A stretch of 10,999 bases of DNA from DATFYM01 sp035315065. Lineage in GTDB: Bacteria; Acidobacteriota; Terriglobia; UBA7540. The stretch is taken from assembly GCA_035315065.1 (NCBI GenBank), contig DATFYM010000179.1, forward strand, positions 1 to 10,999, given 5' to 3'. The notes below the pieces were generated by a model. The model did no database searches. It was not told the DNA's origin and saw only the letters and a program-made list of their open reading frames with translations. The position numbers and the translations under genes are program-made. Below are positions 5,367-10,999 of the stretch, piece by piece. Positions within the stretch are counted from its first letter, which is position 1. Each line of letters starts with the position of its first letter.

Positions 5367-5528
5367 TAAGCCACTATCTTGATGAAAATAAACAGCTTAT
5401 TCTGACGAGAGCCACCATGTGATTGAAAAATATGAGGGTTAATGGCGGTTGCGTGTTCTGATGGAGGAATATGAACGATTGGATCGTGAGCATTGCCCAT
5501 GGCAACGCCTTCGCGACCGAGGGACCGC

Positions 5529-5635
5529 AAACTGGAAACTGATGACTGACAACTGAGAACTTTTTGAAAAACGAAGCCACCGAGTTGATTGATAACAAAG
5601 GATCGGCGCTTGGCGGAATGAGGAACGAAGCCACC
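5529..5635 (+). repeat. Composite repeat, copy 2: GAACTGA tract plus 66-bp AACGAAGCCACC-bounded unit
   Basis: AAACTGG, AAACTGA, TGACTGA, CAACTGA, GAAC (5529-5560) run in 7-base register into a TTTTTGAAA linker. The 66-base unit at 5570-5635 follows, bounded by AACGAAGCCACC at both ends. It lies 431 bases from copy 1 and differs at three positions. Both copies have the same order of parts (period-7 tract, then the 66-mer), so the composite was duplicated as a whole. Confidence 0.72.
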
Positions 5636-5814
5636 GTTTGAAGGGCAAAACGCGGTACGCAGTCGGCAGATCGAAGGCAGGAGACCGAGGACTCAGGCCG
5701 ATCGCCCGCCTGGAATCGGAAGCGTGCGGGGACACACTGCCTGCCTACCATTAACCGCCTAATGCCACTGCCGGCGGCCGACTGCCTTCCGCCCGCTGCC
5801 TACCGCTTTGTGGG

Positions 5815-5843
5815 TTGCCATCGGGCGGGAAGGGCGATACAGT
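5815..5843 (+). promoter_or_regulatory. Candidate sigma-70-type promoter of the GH27 gene
   Basis: TTGCCA (5815-5820, five of six to TTGACA) is followed after exactly 17 bases by TACAGT (5838-5843, four of six to TATAAT). It lies 78 bases upstream of the GH27 start codon. The leader contains a small CCGGG/CCCGG hairpin around 5870-5885. The match could be by chance. Confidence 0.38.
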
Positions 5844-5920
5844 GTTGCGTGCCGCCGGCGAAGTTCGATCCGGGCCGTAACCCGGCTTGTGGCACCGGCA
5901 CAGGTGAAGGAGATCTTGGT

Positions 5921-7303
5921 ATGCGTCGCGTGATTCTGGTGGCTATGATCCTGCTCTCCGCGAGTCTTCAGCCTCTATGGGCCCAGGCGGCCAAGTCCTC
6001 GCCACTGCTGGCTGCCACCCCACCTATGGGTTGGAACAGTTGGGATTCCTATGGTTTGACGATCAACGAGTCCGAGTACAAGGCCAACGCCGACTGGATG
6101 GCGCAGCGCCTGAAGCAGTTCGGCTGGCAGTACGCGGTGGTGGACGAGGGATGGTTTCTCCAGAACCCGGAAAGCGGCGGCAAGCCAGCCTGGCAATACA
6201 CCCTCGACGCGGAAGGACGCTACCTGCCGGCGACGAATCGCTTTCCCTCAGCGGCCAACGGCGCCGGCTTCAAGCCCTTGGCCGACTACGTGCACGGGCT
6301 CGGCCTGAAGTTCGGCCTTCACATCATCCGCGGCATTCCGCGCCAGGCAGTCGACCAGAACCTGCCTGTCGGGGTCTCCACAGGGGGCTCGCCGTTTCAC
6401 GCCCCCGAGGCCGCCGACCCCTCCGACACCTGCTCGTGGAATTCCGACAACTTCGGCGTGAAAGACAACGCAGCCGGGCAAGCCTACTACGACTCCGTGG
6501 CCCGGCTCTACGCCGGTTGGGGACTGGATTTCATCAAGGTGGACTGCATCTCCAGCCGCCCCTACAAGGAGAGCGAGATCCGCATGATCAGCGCCGCGCT
6601 GAAGAAGACGGGCCGCCCGATTGTGCTGAGCGTCTCGCCGGGACCCACATCGCTCGCGGTCGCCGCCAGCGTGCGCCAGTACGCACAGATGTGGCGCATG
6701 TCCGATGACTTCTGGGATTATTGGACTCCGGCGGCGGAGGGGGACTGGTACCCCCAAACCCTGCAAGGGCAGTTTGCCACCGCCGCCGTCTGGGCGCCGC
6801 ATATCGAACCCGGACACTGGCCGGATGCCGACATGCTGCCCATCGGCTACATCGGCCCCCGGCCCGGACTCGGCTCGGCCCGCCCCACCCGCTTCACCCA
6901 CGACGAACAGCGGACGCTGCTCACCCTCTGGTCGATCATTCGCTCGCCGCTCATCCTTGGCGCCGATCTGCCTCACAACGACGACTGGACCACGTCGCTG
7001 CTGACGAACCCGGAGGTGATCGCCGTCGACCAGCACTCGACGGGCAACCGGCCGCTGATTACCACCAACGGCCTGGTGATCTGGTCGGCCAAGCCGCAGG
7101 ATGGGAAGGGAGAATACCTGGCGATCTTCAATCGCGGCGACACCGAGCTCAAGGTCGCCCTGGGATGGAACGAGGTCGGCCTCCGGTTGGGCCACGCGTA
7201 TCAGTTGCGCGACCTCTGGGAGCGTCATGAAGTAGGCTCTTCAACTAGTCTTACGCTGACCGTGCAGCCGCACGCCTGCCTGTTGTATCGCGTGCGGGAA
7301 TGA
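5921..7303 (+). CDS. Secreted GH27 alpha-galactosidase
   Basis: This encodes 460 residues. GAAGGAGA 8 bases before the ATG at 5921 fixes the start, although the frame is open further upstream. A signal peptide, MRRVILVAMILLSASLQPLWAQA, ends near residue 23. The (beta/alpha)8 domain begins with PPMGWNSWDSYG (35-46) and the WQYAVVDEGWF strand. The nucleophile is Asp208 in DFIKVDCI, and the acid/base is Asp262 or Asp263 in WRMSDDFWD; DADML (302-306) and SPLILGADL (342-350) are further GH27 landmarks. A C-terminal beta-sandwich (about 375-460) ends in HACLLYRVRE. The family releases terminal alpha-galactose, or in some members beta-L-arabinopyranose or alpha-N-acetylgalactosamine, from plant or microbial glycans in the periplasm or outside. 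Exact substrate cannot be told. It is probably monocistronic. Confidence 0.92.
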   Translation: MRRVILVAMILLSASLQPLWAQAAKSSPLLAATPPMGWNSWDSYGLTINESEYKANADWMAQRLKQFGWQYAVVDEGWFLQNPESGGKPAWQYTLDAEGRYLPATNRFPSAANGAGFKPLADYVHGLGLKFGLHIIRGIPRQAVDQNLPVGVSTGGSPFHAPEAADPSDTCSWNSDNFGVKDNAAGQAYYDSVARLYAGWGLDFIKVDCISSRPYKESEIRMISAALKKTGRPIVLSVSPGPTSLAVAASVRQYAQMWRMSDDFWDYWTPAAEGDWYPQTLQGQFATAAVWAPHIEPGHWPDADMLPIGYIGPRPGLGSARPTRFTHDEQRTLLTLWSIIRSPLILGADLPHNDDWTTSLLTNPEVIAVDQHSTGNRPLITTNGLVIWSAKPQDGKGEYLAIFNRGDTELKVALGWNEVGLRLGHAYQLRDLWERHEVGSSTSLTLTVQPHACLLYRVRE

Positions 7304-7311
7304 AGCGGGGA

Positions 7312-7330
7312 ATTGACGATTGACGATTGG
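7312..7330. repeat. Period-7 tandem repeat (ATTGACG)n
   Basis: ATTGACG (7312-7318), ATTGACG (7319-7325) and ATTGG begin nine bases after the GH27 stop codon. It has the same 7-base period as the other tracts with an unrelated unit. Confidence 0.65.
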
Positions 7331-7448
7331 AAGAGAAGACGCAGGCGGCGCGACAGATTCCTCATACCGTTCGGTCCAACTTGATCGGCGGCCCACCACG
7401 AAGGAACAGGTCCAGGGTTTGGCGGATGGGAAGAAAGCCCTGTGATGA

Positions 7449-7470
7449 CGGTCACATAGCCGGGTGACCG
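7449..7470. other. Perfect 7-bp inverted repeat CGGTCAC-N8-GTGACCG
   Basis: CGGTCAC at 7449-7455 and GTGACCG at 7464-7470 are exact complements, extended by GAT/ATC with a short mismatch outside. This 22-bp dyad lies between GH27 and gdh. It could be a regulator binding site for gdh or a factor-dependent terminator for GH27. No T-tract follows. Confidence 0.45.
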
Positions 7471-7494
7471 GGATCATACCCCCAAAACCCAGAA

Positions 7495-7579
7495 CCGCTC
7501 ACAGTAGTGGTGCATGAGCGGGAGTCGATGCATGCTAGCACGATGCGCGGCGATTCGCCGCCTCTGGTGCACCCGCTCA
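7495..7579 (+). promoter_or_regulatory. CCGCTCA / TGAGCGG repeats upstream of gdh, with alternative pairings
   Basis: CCGCTCA (7495-7501), TGAGCGGG (7515-7522) and CCCGCTCA (7572-7579) share one middle arm that can pair with either neighbour (7 bp with the first, 8 bp with the second). Between the second and third arms sits a tight hairpin, GCGGCG-ATT-CGCCGC (7547-7561). If transcribed, this could form mutually exclusive structures. If the promoter lies downstream (see 7601-7630), the repeats are better read as operator half-sites. Confidence 0.4.
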
Positions 7580-7600
7580 CGTCACTCATTCCCGACCAAC

Positions 7601-7630
7601 CTGACTCATTACCAACGATCAGCTTATAAC
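7601..7630 (+). promoter_or_regulatory. Candidate promoter of gdh
   Basis: TATAAC (7625-7630) is a five-of-six -10 box, preceded after 18 bases by CTGACT (7601-7606, four of six to TTGACA). Transcription would begin about 17 bases before the start codon, leaving just the ribosome binding site in the leader. The -35 box is weak. Confidence 0.35.
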
Positions 7631-7653
7631 CAGACGACAAGGAGGAAAATATT

Positions 7654-8916
7654 ATGGCAATTGCCGAGTTAGTGAAGAAGAACGCCTACGACTCCGCGAT
7701 GGAGAATTTCGACCTCGCGGCGGACGCCCTCGAACTGGACCTGGATCTGCGACGGATGATCAAGTATCCGGAGCGAATCCTGCAGGTGAATCTACCGGTC
7801 CGCATGGACGACGGGCACATTCACCGGTTCGAAGGCTTCCGGGTGCAACACAGTACGGCGCGGGGTCCAGGCAAAGGGGGAATCCGCTATCACCCCAATG
7901 TGACCCTGGACGAAGTAAAAGCTTTGGCCACCTGGATGACCTGGAAGTGCGCGGTGGTAAACATTCCGTTTGGCGGCGCCAAGGGCGGCATCACTTGCAG
8001 CCCCAAAGACATGTCGCAGGGAGAGTTGGAGCGGATGACGCGTCGCTACGCTGCCTCGATTCTTCGCTTGATTGGCCCCGAGCAGGACATTCCCGCTCCT
8101 GACGTATACACCAATTCCCAGACCATGGCCTGGATCATGGACACCTACAGCATGACCAAGGGCTATATGGTCCCCGGCGTGGTCACCGGCAAGCCGATCA
8201 GCCTGGGTGGGTCGCTGGGTCGCAACGAGGCCACCGGACGGGGAGTTTTCTATACCGTCCAGAGTGCCTGCGAGCACCTGAAGTTCTCCCTCCAGGGATC
8301 GAAAGTGGTGGTGCAGGGGTTCGGCAACGCGGGCTCTATCGCCGCCCAACTGCTCCACGGCAGTCAGGCCTTGGTGATCGCGGTCAGCGATTCGCACGGG
8401 TGCATTTACAACCCCGCTGGTCTCGACGTTCCCAAGCTGATCCTCTACAAGGAGCAGACGGGTAACGTGCTGGGCTTCCCGGGCTCGGAGGAGATCAAGC
8501 CGCAGGAATTGCTGGCCCTGGATTGCGACATCCTGGTTCCCGCCGCCCTGGAGAACACCATCGACGGAGAGAATGCCCCGACCGTGAAGGCTCGAATTGT
8601 AGCTGAGGCGGCCAACGGGCCGGTGACGCCGGAAGGCGATATCACCCTGGAGCACAAAGGCTGCTTCGTGATTCCGGACATCCTTTGCAACGCGGGAGGG
8701 GTCACGGTTTCCTACTTTGAGTGGGTGCAGGACGAGCAGCACCTGTTCTGGGAGGCCGACGACGTCTACGCCAAGCTGGAGCGCGTGATGAAGACCAGCT
8801 TCGCCGAAGTGCTGAAGATCCATCTCCATTACAAGGTCAGCATGAGGACGGCGGCCAACATGCTGGGCATCGGGCGCGTGGCCGAGGCCACCAAGATCCG
8901 CGGACTCTATCCGTAG
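7654..8916 (+). CDS. gdhA: NAD-type glutamate dehydrogenase (Glu/Leu/Phe/Val dehydrogenase family)
   Basis: This encodes 420 residues, the usual length of hexameric GDH. AAGGAGG lies 8 bases before the ATG, a near-perfect ribosome binding site. It interconverts glutamate and 2-oxoglutarate plus ammonia in the cytoplasm. The substrate-site residues are all present: Lys74 (GPGKGG), Lys98 (WMTWKC), catalytic Lys110 (PFGGAKGG) and Asp150 (PAPD). Their spacing of 24, 12 and 40 equals that of the known GDH set Lys89/Lys113/Lys125/Asp165. A Rossmann domain follows, with QGFGNAGS (221-228). The acidic Asp246 at the end of the next strand (VSDS) favours NAD over NADP, so a catabolic RocG/GudB-like role is likely. 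NEATGRGVFYTV (191-202) and the GGVTVSYFEWVQ end are typical. No sign of truncation. Confidence 0.95.
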   Translation: MAIAELVKKNAYDSAMENFDLAADALELDLDLRRMIKYPERILQVNLPVRMDDGHIHRFEGFRVQHSTARGPGKGGIRYHPNVTLDEVKALATWMTWKCAVVNIPFGGAKGGITCSPKDMSQGELERMTRRYAASILRLIGPEQDIPAPDVYTNSQTMAWIMDTYSMTKGYMVPGVVTGKPISLGGSLGRNEATGRGVFYTVQSACEHLKFSLQGSKVVVQGFGNAGSIAAQLLHGSQALVIAVSDSHGCIYNPAGLDVPKLILYKEQTGNVLGFPGSEEIKPQELLALDCDILVPAALENTIDGENAPTVKARIVAEAANGPVTPEGDITLEHKGCFVIPDILCNAGGVTVSYFEWVQDEQHLFWEADDVYAKLERVMKTSFAEVLKIHLHYKVSMRTAANMLGIGRVAEATKIRGLYP

Positions 8917-8943
8917 CCTGGGCATCGGCATCGGGTAGAATAA

Positions 8944-8965
8944 GCAGTCACTGGGTAGTGGCTGC
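8944..8965 (+). terminator. Hairpin downstream of gdh, possible terminator
   Basis: GCAGTCACT (8944-8952) pairs with AGTGGCTGC (8957-8965) over 9 bp with one G-T wobble and a GGGT loop, starting 28 bases after the gdh stop. It lacks a T-tract, so termination may be weak or factor dependent. Confidence 0.45.
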
Positions 8966-8966
8966 T

Positions 8967-9085
8967 GAAGGCCCCGCCCCGGGGGTTCAGGAAGAAGAAG
9001 GCGGAAGGCGGAAAGCAGAAGGCAGAGAGCAAGAGAAGCCTTTCCGGCTTTCGATTCGACTTCCAGTTTCCTGGGCGGGGCTTTC
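8967..9085. repeat. 119-bp element with 13-bp inverted ends enclosing a period-7 tract
   Basis: GAAGGCCCCGCCC (8967-8979) and GGGCGGGGCTTTC (9073-9085) are complementary at 12 of 13 positions, the exception being a G-T type pair. Between them lies a purine-rich period-7 tract: GCGGAAG (9001), GCGGAAA, GCAGAAG, GCAGAGA, GCAAGAG (to 9035). A further GAGGAAG-GCAGAAG lies at 9094-9107, outside the right arm. It sits between the convergent gdh and AsmA-like genes. No clear target-site duplication flanks the arms, so a MITE-like origin is possible but unproven; it may also serve as a bidirectional terminator. Confidence 0.5.
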
Positions 9086-9119
9086 GTTTGCAAGAGGAAG
9101 GCAGAAGGTCGCTTCCCGA

Positions 9120-10685
9120 TCACGGGCTCTTTCGGCTGAATACCTTGGAAAGCTCCACTTTGAACACCGGTTTGTCCCCGATCCCGGTGATCCGGATCGG
9201 GATCACCATCCCGGCCTTACCCCTTTGGAACAAGGGATCCACCGGTTTCAAGAGCACTGACTTCCAACCGTGCACCAGTTGGGAGAGCTTGGCTCGGAGT
9301 TGCAACGTACCTCGGAAGTTGAATTCCTGGCTGTGTACCGTGTACTGCCCCTGTAGTTGGACCGACGCCCCGGGGACGGCGAACGTCAAGTCGGAGAACG
9401 TCATGACTCCTTTGCTGAGAGTGAACTCGCCTTTGAGGTCAGAGAGGACAGTGCCTGCATCCTCGGGATGCGGCTCTCCCTGGCCGAGACGACTCAACTC
9501 TCCCAGCTTCTGCTCCACTTGCGCGTCGGTGAAGCGAGCCTGCTCGATCCTGAAATCACCGGCGAGCTTCAGCCGATCGAACAGGTCGCCCTCGCCGGCA
9601 GGCAACTCGAGCTTAGTCTTGAGGCTGGCGAGACCGGTGATGGGCGGTGCGGCGGACTTGGATGCCAGGCGCGTCAGGTCCTCGACGCGGGCGTGGTCGG
9701 CGGTGACATCGAGAAAGATGCTCCGGCCCTTAACTCCCGGAGTGCGCACCACGCCCCCGCTTGTTGCCAGGGCCGAGTGCAGGAAATCGGCGCGCAGGGG
9801 TTGCAGCAGGGTGTCTCCGCTCGTGCCGTCGACGATGGAGTGGAACTGGGTTTTCAGCAGAAGAGAATGGCGGCTGGCGCTCAGTTGAAAGTCGGGGATG
9901 GTTGCCTCGCCGTCGACCTCGACCCGGTCGAGCACGCCTTTGTACTTGCCGTCGGACGAAAGCATGCCAGCGATGCCGCGAAATGTGCTCAGGTCGGCGT
10001 TCCTGAAGGTATACGACCCGCTGATCGGCGTGAGGCGCGGCTCCTCCGCGTCCCAGGGCCCGAACTGGCCGCTGGCGACGATCTCCCCGGTTGGACGCGG
10101 GTTGGTAAGCTCGGCGTGGAAGGTCATGGGTCGGCCCGTGCCGGCGTCATAGTAGGTGAGATGATGGATCTCGAAACTGCGCGGCGGCCTTCCCGGTGTG
10201 GAGGAGAGAAAGTCCAGTTGCGCCTGATCGGCAGTGATAATGTCCATCACCACCGCCAACGAACCAGGCGACCCTTTCTTTACCGGCGGTTTGGCCGACG
10301 GCGGTGCGCCTTCATGCTTTCCGCGCGGAGGAAGTTGAATCCAAAGGCCTTCCAGCCGCACGCTGCCGACATGCTTGGTGGGCCTCAACAATTCGATGAG
10401 CCCTGCCCGCGCCGAGAACTTTTGTACTTGAATCAGCGGCGGCAGGTCGGCGCGTCCCGCGGGCCGCAACACCAGTCCGGCGCCGGTGATCCTCACCCAG
10501 GGCATTTTCACCGAAACATCGAAAGAGGCCAATTGCACATCGCAGTGGAAACGTTCGCGCAACGTGCTCATGGCGCGCTCACGGACGTAGGCCGGCACGC
10601 GACGGATCGCCGCCGTTACGACGATGGCGGCGACGATCGCGCCTGCCATCAGCAAAAAGCCGGCGACGACCAGCCACCTTCGCAT
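9120..10685 (-). CDS. AsmA-like envelope protein, membrane-anchored
   Basis: This encodes 521 residues from MRRWLVVAGFLLMAG, with AGGGGGG 11 bases upstream of the ATG. The frame is open to 10994, but the upstream part shows no conserved sequence or ribosome binding site. A single transmembrane helix (about 5-26) anchors the N-terminus. A long beta-rich region follows, with repeated D/N-hydrophobic strands (QLASFDVSVKMPWVRITGAG, VGSVRLEGLWIQLPP, AQLDFLSS) and a Pro/Lys-rich linker near 115-130. The end has FSDLTFAVPGASVQLQGQY and a LFQRGKAGMVIPIRITG segment, as in AsmA C-terminal regions. AsmA/TamB relatives bridge the periplasm and are linked to lipid transport and outer-membrane homeostasis; the exact role here is unknown. 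It implies a diderm host. Convergent with gdh. Confidence 0.82.
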   Translation of the reverse strand: MRRWLVVAGFLLMAGAIVAAIVVTAAIRRVPAYVRERAMSTLRERFHCDVQLASFDVSVKMPWVRITGAGLVLRPAGRADLPPLIQVQKFSARAGLIELLRPTKHVGSVRLEGLWIQLPPRGKHEGAPPSAKPPVKKGSPGSLAVVMDIITADQAQLDFLSSTPGRPPRSFEIHHLTYYDAGTGRPMTFHAELTNPRPTGEIVASGQFGPWDAEEPRLTPISGSYTFRNADLSTFRGIAGMLSSDGKYKGVLDRVEVDGEATIPDFQLSASRHSLLLKTQFHSIVDGTSGDTLLQPLRADFLHSALATSGGVVRTPGVKGRSIFLDVTADHARVEDLTRLASKSAAPPITGLASLKTKLELPAGEGDLFDRLKLAGDFRIEQARFTDAQVEQKLGELSRLGQGEPHPEDAGTVLSDLKGEFTLSKGVMTFSDLTFAVPGASVQLQGQYTVHSQEFNFRGTLQLRAKLSQLVHGWKSVLLKPVDPLFQRGKAGMVIPIRITGIGDKPVFKVELSKVFSRKSP

Positions 10686-10999
10686 GAACCCGTGTTCCCC
10701 CCTCATTTGAGCCATCATTCGACTCTTAACCAGGTGAGTCGGTCGTCGCCGATAGCGCGCCGATCGCCCGCTAGGCGTTTCCACCGATAACCACTTCTTT
10801 GCTGTCCGGTCCGTGGGCAAGAACGGCGCGCGGTCGATTGCCGTGGCGGCGGCCCCCCAAGCCGAAGTTCCTGCTATTAATTCCGTAAAGTGGTTTGAAT
10901 TGAAGGTGATGGCGGATTTTCGACCTCCGAGTGTAGTCATGTAAGTGATGACTCTGTCGATTTGTGTATAGATTATTTGCTTGTATTGTGGCACTTTTC
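10686..10999. other. Region upstream of the AsmA-like gene, no recognised gene
   Basis: The only structure I see is a short dyad, AGTCAT (10935-10940), seven bases, ATGACT (10948-10953), in an AT-rich patch that could hold a promoter reading left. The minus frame in phase with the AsmA-like gene stays open across this stretch, but its translation has no recognisable domain. The last 40 bases are AT-rich and may belong to the control region of a gene beyond the window. Confidence 0.4.

Larger units (their letters stand above)
4441..5814. other. Repeat-rich intergenic region without a convincing gene
   Basis: About 1.4 kb separates the divergent abiEi operon and the GH27 gene. Bases 4441-4664 show nothing I can name. 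From 4665 on the DNA is a patchwork of period-7 tracts, AACGAAGCCACC units, a GGACCGAACCCAA stem-loop family and a GTAGACGG inverted repeat, each listed separately. Short ORFs on both strands are translations of these repeats (for example FSVIS-type peptides from the GAACTGA tract). They lack ribosome binding sites and known domains. The composition is less GC-rich than the flanking genes by eye. Confidence 0.7.

Noticed and set aside
4665..5635. Possible CRISPR array
   Set aside because: The repeats differ in length and type, spacing is irregular (54 to over 400 bases) and no cas gene is present.
4641..5751. Several small minus-strand ORFs rich in FSVIS and RTK-type strings
   Set aside because: They are translations of the period-7 and AACGAAGCCACC repeats, with no start signals.
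6248..7228. Minus-strand open frame opposite GH27
   Set aside because: It is the antisense of the conserved catalytic domain. The GH27 frame keeps every active-site motif.
7792..9123. Long minus-strand open frame (about 443 codons) opposite gdh
   Set aside because: It is the antisense shadow of a clear glutamate dehydrogenase in GC-rich DNA; the translation has no domain and runs past the gdh start into its codons in reverse.
9357..10790. Long plus-strand open frame (about 477 codons) opposite the AsmA-like gene
   Set aside because: It is a shadow frame. The minus-strand protein has a membrane anchor, family motifs and a ribosome binding site, whereas the plus translation is Arg/Gly-rich without motifs.

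Overview
The window looks like a chromosomal stretch of a GC-rich soil bacterium, most likely an acidobacterium (Terriglobia or Solibacter relatives). That assignment is an inference. It rests on the mix of secreted glycoside hydrolases, an AsmA-like envelope protein, DUF3175 and a TcmP/DUF5131 pair, and on intergenic filler made of short period-7 repeats and AACGAAGCCACC units that I associate with acidobacterial genomes. No rRNA, tRNA, CRISPR array or transposase gene was recognised.

Layout. 1-193: the C-terminal end of a secreted glycoside-hydrolase-like protein, then a REP-like inverted repeat. 355-732: a decayed VapBC-type toxin-antitoxin pair (frameshifted antitoxin-like ORF, PIN toxin cut off at a heptamer repeat). 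759-1052 (minus): an intact DUF3175 gene. 1053-1590: repeats, a C-terminal TPR fragment and an inverted repeat. 1591-4327 (minus): one transcription unit reading AbiEi antitoxin, decayed AbiEii toxin, TcmP, three-Cys-motif DUF5131. It is preceded at 4387-4440 by a highly symmetric four-half-site operator containing a TATAAT box. 4441-5814: about 1.4 kb without a convincing gene, filled with dispersed repeats. 5921-7303 (plus): a secreted GH27 alpha-galactosidase. 7654-8916 (plus): a catabolic-type glutamate dehydrogenase with a strong ribosome binding site and a leader rich in inverted repeats. 9120-10685 (minus): an AsmA-like protein, convergent with gdh.

The most interesting part is the minus-strand defence-like unit. 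The AbiEi antitoxin is full length and keeps a textbook autoregulatory operator. Its AbiEii toxin partner has lost one T in a homopolymer and then hits a stop codon after about 50 residues. The space where the toxin should continue is occupied by TcmP and the Cys-motif protein DUF5131, translationally coupled by a one-base TAATG overlap. TcmP/DUF5131 is a known but functionally unexplained pair. Its position under an AbiEi-controlled promoter suggests either replacement of the toxin or hitchhiking in a defence locus.

The second theme is repeats. Nearly every intergenic gap carries a degenerate tandem repeat with a 7-base period but a different unit (AATCCAA, CCCGAAT, GAACTGA, ATTGACG, GCGGAAG). 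One of them sits exactly at the break point of the PIN toxin.
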